This document shows positions 54,678 through 62,877 of a stretch of 64,000 nt of DNA, piece by piece. The stretch is from NCBI RefSeq assembly GCF_007830595.1, contig NZ_VLLD01000004.1. One strand, 5' to 3'. This DNA is from Treponema_B putidum (GTDB lineage Bacteria; Spirochaetota; Spirochaetia; Treponematales; Treponemataceae). The number at the start of each line of letters is the position of its first letter. The stretch's first letter is position 1. The notes beneath the pieces were generated by a model, which saw nothing but the letters and a program-made list of their open reading frames with translations, had not been told where the DNA came from and did no database searches. The position numbers and the translations under genes are program-made.

Positions 54678-55157
54678 ATGGGAGTAAAGAGATATCAAGA
54701 AAATGTAATTAAATTCACCTCACAATGGTTGCTACTTTCGATTGGGGTTATTGTTGCTTCTTTATTTATTTACATAAGGTATTTCAATGAAGTAATACAC
54801 AGGCCTATTTTTTTTATAGGAATACCTATAATTGTTTTTCTTAATTTTATTTTGTGGAGGGTAGAGAGGCAAGGAACTATTTTAGATTTAAATGAAAGGG
54901 TTATAAAGTTTAAACCTAACTATTTTATAGCTCTTTTTAAACCTTTTGGTAAGTTAAAGCAAAAAACTGTTGGTTTAGATGAAATTATAGGTGCATCGTT
55001 GAATTTTGATGTTAGTATAAGTTCAGACAATAAAATTACAAAATCTTATAGTGTAAATATCAGTGGAACATTTGGGGCAAAAGATATTGGTTTTATGACA
55101 CGAGAAACTGCACAAAGTTTATATTCAATGATAGTAGCAGCCTGTAATCTACAATAA
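54678..55157 (+). CDS. Membrane-anchored PH-like domain protein, hypothetical
   Basis: The 159-residue product follows the 44-residue peptide by 14 bases and has GGAGG before its ATG. Two membrane segments (about 17-55, LLLSIGVIVASLFIYIRYF and PIFFIGIPIIVFLNFILW) precede a domain of about 100 residues with the strand-rich pattern GTILDLNERVIKFKPNYF...VGLDEIIGASLNFDVSIS...TFGAKDIGFMTRETAQSLYSMI, resembling bacterial PH-like domains. It could detect a membrane signal or be the effector of a two-gene unit controlled by the XRE repressor. No family is certain. Confidence 0.65.
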   Translation: MGVKRYQENVIKFTSQWLLLSIGVIVASLFIYIRYFNEVIHRPIFFIGIPIIVFLNFILWRVERQGTILDLNERVIKFKPNYFIALFKPFGKLKQKTVGLDEIIGASLNFDVSISSDNKITKSYSVNISGTFGAKDIGFMTRETAQSLYSMIVAACNLQ

Positions 55158-55276
55158 TGAGAGATTATAAGTGTTAATTATTACTCATACCAACCGCTTC
55201 GCCTTGACATTTTTTTAGTATGGCTTGCCATAAACAAAATGGAGTAACTCGGATATCGGCTAAAATTATTAGTTTA

Positions 55277-55320
55277 GGACACTTTGAAAAATCTACAACA
55301 TAAAATTTTTCAAAGTGTCC
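55277..55320. repeat. Perfect 16-bp inverted repeat in a gene-free spacer
   Basis: GGACACTTTGAAAAAT and ATTTTTCAAAGTGTCC are separated by 12 bases. The surrounding spacer (55158-55513) has no gene. The hairpin has no T tract close by. It may be a terminator-like element for the preceding unit, a repeated palindrome or the end of a lost mobile element. Confidence 0.6.
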
Positions 55321-55381
55321 CGCCTAACTTCTTCCATAACAATAGTTCAAAATAATTTATAATTAGCCCCCCCAAAAAAAT

Positions 55382-55412
55382 CCTCTGCGTTCTTTGCGTC
55401 CTTTGCGGTTAA
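55382..55412. repeat. TTTGCG-type direct-repeat motif
   Basis: The stretch CCTCTGCG-TTCTTTGCG-TCCTTTGCGG-TTAA contains three copies of a (C/T)TTTGCG-like unit at 9-base intervals. It sits in the same gene-free spacer. From memory very similar strings recur in many unrelated bacterial genomes, but that needs a search. No function is known. Confidence 0.4.
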
Positions 55413-55456
55413 ATACCGAGTCTCAGCTGTCCCTGCTGTCAACTTCCCCCCTTTAA

Positions 55457-55485
55457 TTGATTTTTTCCCGTCTTTGTGATAAACT
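55457..55485 (+). promoter_or_regulatory. Promoter of tgt
   Basis: TTGATT, a 17-base spacer and TAAACT precede tgt; the leader is about 20 bases. Confidence 0.55.
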
Positions 55486-55513
55486 TTCAAGCGGTTAAAG
55501 GGTTGAAGATTTA

Positions 55514-56653
55514 ATGAAAGAAAAAAAAGAAATTTTTACACTTTTACATCAAGATGCGGCTTCTCCTGCAAGGACGGGAGTTTTGGATCTGCCTCATGGA
55601 AAGGTGCTTACTCCGGCCTTTATGCCTGTGGGAACGGCGGCTACCGTAAAGGCGATGACAAAGGATGACTTAAACGAAATAGGTTTTGAAATTATTTTGG
55701 CCAATACATACCATCTTTTTTTGCGGCCGGGAATTGAAGTTATAAAAGCGGCAGGGGGCTTACACGGCTTTTCAGGCTGGAAAAAAAACTTTTTAACCGA
55801 TTCAGGGGGCTTTCAAGTTTTTTCGCTTTCACAATTAAGAAAAATTACCGAAGAAGGTGTAAAATTTCAAAGCCACATAGATGGAAGCCGTCAGTTTTTA
55901 AGCCCTGAAATTGCGGTAGAATTGCAGACGGGTTTTAACAGCGACATTCAAATGCAGCTGGACATCTGCTCTTCTTTTGGGATAAGCAAAACACAAACCC
56001 TTGCCGACCTTAAAATAACTATGAACTGGCTCGACAGGGCCTTTGCAGCTTGGCACAATACCCCCGATGAATATGACGGAGCCCTCTTCCCTATAGTACA
56101 AGGTGGGTTCTTTGAAGACCTAAGACTTCAAAGCCTTGAAGCTATCTTAAAGCATGAGCCTAGGGGAATTGCCATAGGCGGCCTTTCCATAGGAGAACCT
56201 AAAGACCTCTACCAAGAATATTTGAGTTTTACTGCAAAGCATATCCCAAAAAATAAACCTCTCTATGTAATGGGAATAGGAACCCCCGACTACATCCTCG
56301 AAGCCGTAAAAAACGGAGTCGATATTTTTGATTGTGTACTGCCTTCCCGAAATGCCCGAAACGGAAACCTTTTTACCCATGAAGGAGCCATTTCAATTAA
56401 GCGGAAAGAATACGAGTTCGACTTTAACCCGATCGATTCTCAATGCAAGTGCAAAGTTTGCCGACAATATACAAGGGCCTATTTGCGGCATTTATTTAGA
56501 ACAAAAGAAATTTTATACTCAATGCTTGCAACCTATCATAACTTGGCTTTTTTATATAGTATGGTACAAGACATAAGAGAGGCCATTCAAAACGATTCTT
56601 TTAACGATTATTATAAAAACTTTTTAAAGAAATACGAAAACCGTTTAGAATAA
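55514..56653 (+). CDS. tgt: Queuine tRNA-ribosyltransferase
   Basis: The 379-residue TIM-barrel enzyme has DSGGFQVFSLSQLRKI (nucleophile-region, about 95), DGS in HIDGSRQFLSPE, GGLSIGEPKDLY and the Zn-binding CKCKVCRQY (about 312-320). It exchanges guanine-34 of tRNAs with GUN anticodons for queuine or preQ1. All catalytic landmarks and length fit the bacterial form. It starts a likely operon with the HEAT-repeat and recO genes (67 and 2 bases apart). Confidence 0.95.
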   Translation: MKEKKEIFTLLHQDAASPARTGVLDLPHGKVLTPAFMPVGTAATVKAMTKDDLNEIGFEIILANTYHLFLRPGIEVIKAAGGLHGFSGWKKNFLTDSGGFQVFSLSQLRKITEEGVKFQSHIDGSRQFLSPEIAVELQTGFNSDIQMQLDICSSFGISKTQTLADLKITMNWLDRAFAAWHNTPDEYDGALFPIVQGGFFEDLRLQSLEAILKHEPRGIAIGGLSIGEPKDLYQEYLSFTAKHIPKNKPLYVMGIGTPDYILEAVKNGVDIFDCVLPSRNARNGNLFTHEGAISIKRKEYEFDFNPIDSQCKCKVCRQYTRAYLRHLFRTKEILYSMLATYHNLAFLYSMVQDIREAIQNDSFNDYYKNFLKKYENRLE

Positions 56654-56720
56654 GTATTTTGTAAGTCTTAAAACCGTTAGTGTTTTGTAAGGCAAAAACT
56701 TGTATCACGGAGGATAATTT

Positions 56721-58214
56721 ATGAAAACCCTAAAAAAAGAATTAAACTTTTTTTTAAAACCCGGCGTACTAAGCCTCTTATTTATTTTAAGCTTCGCAGT
56801 TCAACTTGGAGCCCAAGAAACCGCCCAAGCTCCTTCAGAAAATAAGGCAGCTCAAACTGATGAAAAAAAGAAAAAAGAAGTTTCGGAATTTGAAGAAAAA
56901 AGAGACACGATTCTTTACGGCATCGGCGACGATATTTTAGAGCTTATAAAAAGACTAAAAGCCGATGAAGATGACCGCTTTGATACAGATTTACAGAAAG
57001 TATTTGCCGAGACCAAGATTCCTGCAATCAGAGAAGCCTTATTTGCTTACTTTGCCGAAAAAAAGAACGATTGCTTAAAGGCCGACGCCCTCATGCTCTT
57101 AGAAAATAAAGATGACGCCCCCCAAGAAACCGTCCGTTCAGCGATTTCCTATATCAGTGAACTTAAAATATACGAAGGAATAGAAGCCTTGCGTAAAATC
57201 TTAAAAGATGAGGAGGACGAGTATAGAGACATCTGTATTTCGGCAATAGGAAAAATAGGAAAACCGGAAGATGCCGTTTTTCTTACGGAACTTTTTGATT
57301 CTGAAAGCTCCGATGACGAAAAAAAATCACTGATAATAAAACAAAACATAATGTTTGCATTGGAAGAATTACACACACCCGAAATATGGGATTTTTTAAT
57401 TAGAGTTGTTGAAGATTCCGATGAAAATTCCATCATAAGAGGAAGTGCGGCTTCGGCACTTGGAAAAATAGGCGACGAAAGAGCCGTTCCGGTTTTATCG
57501 GAACTTTTTGAAAATAAAGATCCGGTTTTAAGAACGGCGGCGATCAAAGGAATTGCGGGTTTTAAAGTACCGGAGGCAAAAAATATTTTAATGCAAGCCT
57601 TCAAAGATTCCTATTATAAAGTAAGACTTCAAGCCGTTCAGTCCGCAAAAGAAGAAAAAGCAGAAGATGCCGTTCCCTTTATTTTATACCGGGCAAAAAA
57701 AGACCCTGAAAATGTTGTAAAGCTGACTGCCGTCGAAGCTCTTTCCCATTTTAACAATGCGGAAGCAAACGAATGGCTTATAGATTCTTTTAATGAAGAA
57801 AGAACAGGACTATCCCTCCGTTTAAAAATTGCCGAAAACCTTTTAAAGAATAACTTTGATGTAATTTTCGAGGACGTAAAAACGGCATCACTAAAAGCTA
57901 TTTCGGACAAAAAGCAAAATAAATTTTCCGCAGAGATCGGCAAGGTTATTTCAAAAGTCGAAAACAAAGGAACAGCCCCGATAGCTGAGGCCTATCTAAA
58001 CCATAATGACCCCGCTTTTAAGAGCATAGGGCTTGATATGTTCAAACGAAATAAATACCCTGAACTGATACCACTTGTTTCCTTAATTGCCGAAGACGAA
58101 AAAAACGGAGCTTTAAGCCGAAGGGCTAAAGACCTCTTACAGACGGGTTCTACACAAAGTAAAACCGATGACAAGGTTCCGGAGTCCCAAGCAGGTCAGA
58201 CAGGCACTAAATAA
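56721..58214 (+). CDS. Exported HEAT-repeat protein
   Basis: The 497-residue protein has a signal peptide ending FAVQLGAQE, then a Lys/Glu-rich stretch and about nine HEAT repeats (EGIEALRKILKDEEDEYRDICISAIGKIG, GSAASALGKIGDERAVPVLSELFENK and similar), ending in a short charged tail. HEAT proteins are scaffolds. Periplasmic location is inferred from the signal peptide; the partner is unknown. GGAGG lies before the ATG. It overlaps nothing but is 2 bases from recO. Confidence 0.8.
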   Translation: MKTLKKELNFFLKPGVLSLLFILSFAVQLGAQETAQAPSENKAAQTDEKKKKEVSEFEEKRDTILYGIGDDILELIKRLKADEDDRFDTDLQKVFAETKIPAIREALFAYFAEKKNDCLKADALMLLENKDDAPQETVRSAISYISELKIYEGIEALRKILKDEEDEYRDICISAIGKIGKPEDAVFLTELFDSESSDDEKKSLIIKQNIMFALEELHTPEIWDFLIRVVEDSDENSIIRGSAASALGKIGDERAVPVLSELFENKDPVLRTAAIKGIAGFKVPEAKNILMQAFKDSYYKVRLQAVQSAKEEKAEDAVPFILYRAKKDPENVVKLTAVEALSHFNNAEANEWLIDSFNEERTGLSLRLKIAENLLKNNFDVIFEDVKTASLKAISDKKQNKFSAEIGKVISKVENKGTAPIAEAYLNHNDPAFKSIGLDMFKRNKYPELIPLVSLIAEDEKNGALSRRAKDLLQTGSTQSKTDDKVPESQAGQTGTK

Positions 58215-58216
58215 AA

Positions 58217-59032
58217 ATGGCAAACCGCTCTTGGTCTTCCGAAGCCCTTGTCCTTTCATTGAAGACATTCGGGGAGGGGCACAGAAACTCCCTCCTCCTC
58301 TTGCCCGATACGGAACACTCCTGCAAGCTGATAGATGCAGCCCTATTCGGAGGGCCTAAAAGCAAACTGCGAAGCATGGTAATTCCTTATCACACAGGAG
58401 AAGTTTGGATTTATTCCAATCCCATAAAAAATTCAAACAAGATAAGCGACTTTAAGGTAAGCGACTACCGAATAGGCCTAAGCGATAACCTGACCCGTAT
58501 TTGGTGCGCCGCCTTTGCAGCCGAATTAGCCGTAAAACTTAAAGGAAACATCGATTGGCAAATCATAAATTCCTTTTTAACGGGAATTACCGTTTCTTCC
58601 GAGGGCGAATGCCGAACAGCCTTGCTCCGCTTTTTGTGGAGGGTAATATCGTTATCGGGGCTTGCTCCCGATATGGAACATTGCTGCCGCTGCGGAATAA
58701 GGATTTCAAGTAAAATGGCGGAAACGAATTGCCTTAATAAAGGCATCACAGAATCTTCTTACGCTCACAGCGAAAAAAACTTTTTTTTCGTTCCGCATGA
58801 GGATTCTTGCGTGTGCAGTTCCTGTCTGGATAAACATGAATCGGCCTTTCCGCTTTCACGGGAAAGCCTTTTATACCTCTTTGCAGTTCAAAATCTTATC
58901 CCCAAAATTTCAAGAGAATTAAACCTCTCTGATCAAGGCTACGCCGAATTAAAAGATTTTTTATTCTATCTTATAAGAGCTGCCGCAGGTTCAAATTTTA
59001 AAACCCTCGAATCCTGTGATTTTCTGTTGTAA
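58217..59032 (+). CDS. recO: DNA repair protein RecO
   Basis: The 271-residue protein starts with an OB-fold (SEALVLSLKTFGEGHRNSLLLLPDTEHSCKLIDA), followed by the helical domain and a zinc-binding cluster EHCCRCGIRIS...CVCSSCLDKHE, as in RecO of many bacteria. RecO helps RecR load RecA onto SSB-coated single-stranded DNA in the RecF pathway. Length (about 240-270) and motif order are normal. It follows the HEAT-repeat gene by 2 bases. Confidence 0.85.
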   Translation: MANRSWSSEALVLSLKTFGEGHRNSLLLLPDTEHSCKLIDAALFGGPKSKLRSMVIPYHTGEVWIYSNPIKNSNKISDFKVSDYRIGLSDNLTRIWCAAFAAELAVKLKGNIDWQIINSFLTGITVSSEGECRTALLRFLWRVISLSGLAPDMEHCCRCGIRISSKMAETNCLNKGITESSYAHSEKNFFFVPHEDSCVCSSCLDKHESAFPLSRESLLYLFAVQNLIPKISRELNLSDQGYAELKDFLFYLIRAAAGSNFKTLESCDFLL

Positions 59033-59069
59033 TTCAGTAAATTTTAAACTCATTTTGCAAACGCAAATC

Positions 59070-59168
59070 AACATACCCCGACGCAGAGCATCGGGGTATG
59101 TTGTTCTCATAAGGTGGTTGCAGTCGGCTTTAATACCCTTTGTTACGACGCAGAGCGTCGGGGTATTA
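59070..59168. repeat. Two related palindromic repeats in the recO-recQ spacer
   Basis: Copy 1: AACATACCCCGA and TCGGGGTATGTT (59070-59102) pair perfectly around CGCAGAGCA. Copy 2: TAATACCC and GGGTATTA (59131-59168) enclose CGACGC-AGA-GCGTCG. Both contain GACGCAGAGC(A/G)TCGGGGTAT, so they are two copies of one repeat. The first could terminate recO. Confidence 0.7.
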
Positions 59169-59199
59169 AACCCTCCGCACGAATAAAACGAAAGAAAAA

Positions 59200-59225
59200 T
59201 ACGTTTCAAACGTAAATGAAACGTA
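59200..59225. repeat. 9-bp inverted repeat upstream of recQ
   Basis: TACGTTTCA and TGAAACGTA pair perfectly around AACGTAAA; a third ATACGTTGCA lies just after. The position about 95 bases before recQ suits an operator, but no promoter boxes fit cleanly except an extended -10 TGTTATAAT ending at 59257. Confidence 0.4.
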
Positions 59226-59318
59226 AAAAAATACGTTGCATTTGTGTTTGTTATAATTTCTTTTTAAAAAATTACGATTTTTTTCATCTATCTCGTACAA
59301 TAATATTGAGAGGTGAAA

Positions 59319-61022
59319 ATGAAAAATCAAAATTTACAAGAAGCCGATGAGCCGTACATATGGGATGATACGCCGGACGACCTTTGCTGCCCCTTTGTTT
59401 GCGAAACCGATAATCCAGAATACAGCTTAGAAAAAACCGAAGATGCCGTTGCCGTCTGTGCAAAAAATGTTTTCGGTATTCCGTCGCTCTATCCTTGGCA
59501 GAGGCTTGCAATAGCCAATATCTTAGATGCGGTTCATGCAGTGGAAGCCCGTATTGAAGCCGAACAAACTGAAACCAAAAAGAAAAACGGTGAAGATTCC
59601 GGCAAAGATGAAAAAACAAAATTGCTGCAAAAAATTACCGCCAATACCGAAGAAGAAAAAATAACTTCGCTTTATGATGAGGATGGAACTATGAGGGGAA
59701 GGCAAATTATTCTCCTTCCTACAGGAGCGGGAAAGTCTTTGTGCTTTCAGGTTCCTGCCCTTCTGCTGGACGGGCCTACAGTAATCATCTATCCACTTCT
59801 AGCCCTTATGAGCGATCAGTTTAGGCGAATGGCGGAGGGAGGGCTTGAGCCTGTCATCTTTAAGGGAGGGCAAACTAAAGAAGAAAGAGAAGCCCAGCTT
59901 GCACGCATGGAAGGGAGCGACGGCAAGCCTCCTGCAAAGCTCATAATTGCAAACCCCGAAGTTCTTTCAGGCGGAACTCTTATAGATAGGATTGCTGCCT
60001 GCAATGTGGTTCACTTGGCGATAGACGAAGCACACTGTGTTACCGAATGGGGAGACAGTTTTAGGCCGGCCTATCTTGAGCTTACAAACATAATCAAAAA
60101 GCTTCATCCATTCGCCGTTTCAGCTTTTACGGCAACGGCGAGTCCTCCGGTTTTACAGCGTATAGCCGAAATTCTTTTTGAGGGCAGGGCTCATTTGGTT
60201 CGAGGCGAATCGGACAGAACAAATATAATTTATTTTGTAAAGCATTGCAGGGTAAAAAATCCTGCCCTTCTGGAAGAGGTGCAAAAAAGAAAAAGACCTA
60301 TGGTCATCTTTTGCTCCAGCCGAAAGGGAACGGAACAGACAGCTTCATTTTTGCGCCTTCGCTTAAATGACGAGAATATAAGATTTTATCATGCAGGCCT
60401 CGAAAGAGAAGAAAAGGCCGAAACCGAAAAATGGTTCCATGAACATAAAAGCGGTATACTGATATGTACATGTGCTTGGGGAATGGGTGTCGATAAGAAG
60501 GATGTTAAAACTGTAATTCACATGGATCCTTCTCCTACTGCCGAAGCCTATATTCAAGAAGCAGGAAGGGGCGGGCGGGACGGGAGCATTGCCGAGGCAG
60601 TTCTGCTATGGTCTCCTGCCGACAAAAAAAGGATAGAGCTTTTGCCGGAAAAACAGCGTCTTAGGGCAGGTGTTCTTAAAGACTTTGCCGAAAGCGGAAA
60701 GTGCCGCAGGGCGGTTCTATTAAAGGCCCTCGGTGAAACAAGAGCAGAAGCTTCCAACCCCGACGAAGAAGTAATAGCCTGTTCGGGCTGCGATATTTGT
60801 AATAAAACGGCGGTTCAATATCCCGAGGACGAAAAGCTTTTTATAAAATTTATAAAAGCAAATAAAAGAATTTTTACTCAAAATGAAGCAATCGATTTTT
60901 TTTCTTCAAAGAAAACATTTTGGGAAGCAGGGGACGTAAAGCGTTTAAGTGCTGAGCTTCTCGAAGAGGGGCTTATCAAAAAATTGAAAACCCCTCTTTG
61001 GAAGGATAAGCTTAGTATTTAG
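59319..61022 (+). CDS. recQ: RecQ-family ATP-dependent DNA helicase
   Basis: The ATG at 59319 is chosen because GAGAGG lies 5 bases upstream. The 567-residue protein has helicase motif I LLPTGAGKSLCFQ (about 134), motif II IDEAHCVTEWG (about 240), motif III FTATASP, motif V-VI GVDKKDVKTVIHMDPSPTAEAYIQEAGRGGRDG, and a zinc-binding-like Cys set (CRRA...CSGCDIC). A charged segment of about 45 residues sits between the N terminus and motif I, and no HRDC domain follows. It unwinds recombination intermediates. It is 8 bp short of the convergent rubrerythrin region and next to recO. Confidence 0.85.
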   Translation: MKNQNLQEADEPYIWDDTPDDLCCPFVCETDNPEYSLEKTEDAVAVCAKNVFGIPSLYPWQRLAIANILDAVHAVEARIEAEQTETKKKNGEDSGKDEKTKLLQKITANTEEEKITSLYDEDGTMRGRQIILLPTGAGKSLCFQVPALLLDGPTVIIYPLLALMSDQFRRMAEGGLEPVIFKGGQTKEEREAQLARMEGSDGKPPAKLIIANPEVLSGGTLIDRIAACNVVHLAIDEAHCVTEWGDSFRPAYLELTNIIKKLHPFAVSAFTATASPPVLQRIAEILFEGRAHLVRGESDRTNIIYFVKHCRVKNPALLEEVQKRKRPMVIFCSSRKGTEQTASFLRLRLNDENIRFYHAGLEREEKAETEKWFHEHKSGILICTCAWGMGVDKKDVKTVIHMDPSPTAEAYIQEAGRGGRDGSIAEAVLLWSPADKKRIELLPEKQRLRAGVLKDFAESGKCRRAVLLKALGETRAEASNPDEEVIACSGCDICNKTAVQYPEDEKLFIKFIKANKRIFTQNEAIDFFSSKKTFWEAGDVKRLSAELLEEGLIKKLKTPLWKDKLSI

Positions 61023-61045
61023 ATTAAGTTTAAAATTTGATAAGT

Positions 61046-61621
61046 TTAAAAACTTTCTTCTAAACGGGCAAAGTAAGCTTTAGGATGAGCACAGGCAGGA
61101 CATTTTTCGGGAGCGTTTTTGCTGACCACGATAAAGCCGCAGTTTAAGCACTTCCATGTTGTCGGACTTTCTTGTACCCACATAGAATTCTCTTCGAGCC
61201 TTTTGATAAAGGCCTCATACCTTTCTGCATGGTATTTTTCGGCAACAGCTATGCTCTCCATAACGGCAGCGATTAAAGGAAAGCCTTCTTCCCTTGCAGT
61301 TTTAGCAAACTCCGGATACATGTGCTGCCATTCATGATTTTCACCGGCGGCCGCTTGCCTTAGATTTTCCAAAGTTGTGCCTACCACGCCTGCAGGCGCC
61401 GTAGCCGAAACGGTAACTTCTCCGCCTTCTAAAAAATTAAAGAGGCGTTTTGCATGTTCTCTTTCCTGCTCTGCCGTTTCAATAAAAATTCTTGCGATTT
61501 GCACAAAGCCTTCTTTTTCGGCTGTGCTTGCCCAAAATGTGTACTTATTACGAGCCTGAGACTCACCGATAAAAGCCGAAAGAATATTCTGTTCGGTCTT
61601 TGTTCCTTTTAATGATTGCAT
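61046..61621 (-). CDS. rbr: Rubrerythrin
   Basis: The 191-residue protein has a ferritin-like domain with E-x-x-H pairs (IGESQARNKYTFWA, ETAEQEREHAKRL, AVAEKYHAERYEAF) and a C-terminal rubredoxin domain with two CxxC knuckles (WKCLNCGFIV and EKCPACAHP). It reduces hydrogen peroxide at a di-iron site using electrons from rubredoxin or NADH systems. This is the classical anaerobe form, full length. The ATG follows AGGAGAAG, and a palindrome overlaps the predicted -10 box. Confidence 0.94.
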   Translation of the reverse strand: MQSLKGTKTEQNILSAFIGESQARNKYTFWASTAEKEGFVQIARIFIETAEQEREHAKRLFNFLEGGEVTVSATAPAGVVGTTLENLRQAAAGENHEWQHMYPEFAKTAREEGFPLIAAVMESIAVAEKYHAERYEAFIKRLEENSMWVQESPTTWKCLNCGFIVVSKNAPEKCPACAHPKAYFARLEESF

Positions 61622-61632
61622 ACTCTTCTCCT

Positions 61633-61653
61633 ATTAGTATAAAATTGACTAAT
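61633..61653 (-). promoter_or_regulatory. Operator-like inverted repeat over the rbr promoter
   Basis: ATTAGT and ACTAAT are separated by 9 bases. On the minus strand a TATACT box lies in the repeat, 15 bases before rbr. A peroxide or iron regulator could bind here; no known box is matched exactly. Confidence 0.35.
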
Positions 61654-61758
61654 GTTCTTAAAAAGGGGCACAGAGTAAAAACTCATTCTTTAAAAACAAA
61701 AGCCTATATTTTAGTATAACTCTATTTTTAAAAGAGTAAAAGAGGGCAAGAAAAATAA

Positions 61759-61787
61759 TTGACAACACAAACTTTGTCTATTATAAT
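61759..61787 (+). promoter_or_regulatory. Strong consensus promoter of the TPR lipoprotein
   Basis: TTGACA, a 17-base spacer and TATAAT: both boxes match consensus exactly. AAAAGGAGG follows before the ATG at 61811. Confidence 0.85.
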
Positions 61788-61810
61788 ATTCTTAAAAGGA
61801 GGCTTAAAAG

Positions 61811-62815
61811 ATGAAATCTAAAAATCACCTTTTTATCACAATTCTATTTTTATTTATCCTAATCTTACTATATGGCTGTAAAACAACAAATAGCGATACA
61901 GAAAAAAAACAAAACTACAGTCAGGCAGAATATTTTCACATTGCAGGGAACACTGCAAAAGAGAAAAAAGACGGAACAAGGGCTATATATTATTATACAA
62001 AAGCAATTGAAGCGGATTCTACTTATATTGAAGCCTATCTAAACCGCGGAAAGATGTATTATTACGTAAATGAACACGAAAAAGCTCTAGCTGACTTTGA
62101 TAAGGTAATTGAGCTTAATCCGAAAGAAGATAGAGCTTATTATTGGAAAGGATTAGTTTTTACTAAACTTAGCAATCATAATATTGCTATTAATAATTTA
62201 AATACTGCAATAAAATTAAACAATAAAAATTACTATTATTACTATATACGTGCTAAAGTATACTATAGAATGGAACAATATATACATACTCTTAATGATA
62301 TAAATATTGCAATTGAGTTAAATCCCAATATACCCAGTTTATATGAAACAAGAGGCATTGTATATCAAATTTTAGAAAAATATGATAGTGCTATAGAAAA
62401 TTATAATGAAGCTATTAATATTGATCCAAACAATCTAACATCCTATAAAGGATTATTATATATATATGGGATAACGGATAAAAATTATAAAGCCATTGAT
62501 GCTGCAACTAAGGCATTAGAACTAAAACCGGAGTGGACGACATACAATGTACGTGCAGAATTTTTTTTAAAACTTAATGAATATGAAAAAGCCATTGAAG
62601 ATTGTAATAATTCAATAAAATTAAATCATTCCAGTGCAATTTCTTATCATACACGCGGGACAATTTACTTTGCCCTAAAAGAATACAAAAAAGCTATAGA
62701 AGACTTTAATAGGGCTATTGAATTGGATCCGGACAATATTGATAAAGTTAAACAAGAAGCCATCGAATACAAAAAACAAGCATACGAAGCCTTGGCTGAA
62801 ATGGGAGAAAAGTAA
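61811..62815 (+). CDS. TPR-repeat lipoprotein
   Basis: The 334-residue protein has a lipobox LLYGC (Cys23) and about seven to eight TPR units of 34 residues (AEYFHIAGNTAKEKKDGTRA, AYLNRGKMYYYVNEHEKALADFDKVIELNP and so on) to the end. Lipid-anchored TPR proteins often act as scaffolds for other exported proteins. It has its own strong promoter and lies 62 bases before the LysM gene, which has a separate promoter, so the two may be functionally linked but are not necessarily co-transcribed. Confidence 0.85.
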   Translation: MKSKNHLFITILFLFILILLYGCKTTNSDTEKKQNYSQAEYFHIAGNTAKEKKDGTRAIYYYTKAIEADSTYIEAYLNRGKMYYYVNEHEKALADFDKVIELNPKEDRAYYWKGLVFTKLSNHNIAINNLNTAIKLNNKNYYYYYIRAKVYYRMEQYIHTLNDINIAIELNPNIPSLYETRGIVYQILEKYDSAIENYNEAINIDPNNLTSYKGLLYIYGITDKNYKAIDAATKALELKPEWTTYNVRAEFFLKLNEYEKAIEDCNNSIKLNHSSAISYHTRGTIYFALKEYKKAIEDFNRAIELDPDNIDKVKQEAIEYKKQAYEALAEMGEK

Positions 62816-62829
62816 AAAATTTTATTATA

Positions 62830-62858
62830 TTGACAAAAAAATATTCATATTTTATCAT
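62830..62858 (+). promoter_or_regulatory. Promoter of the LysM protein gene
   Basis: TTGACA, a 17-base spacer and TATCAT, followed by AAGGAGG and the ATG at 62878. Confidence 0.75.
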
Positions 62859-62877
62859 ACATTAAGGAGGATTTAGC

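Noticed and set aside
54400..55340. Integron cassette flanked by GTTAGGT (54426) and GCCTAAC (55322)
   Set aside because: T. denticola is known to carry a chromosomal integron and small orphan genes are typical of cassettes, but no paired attC boxes (RYYYAAC with GTTRRRY at about 60-140 bases) were found at either end.
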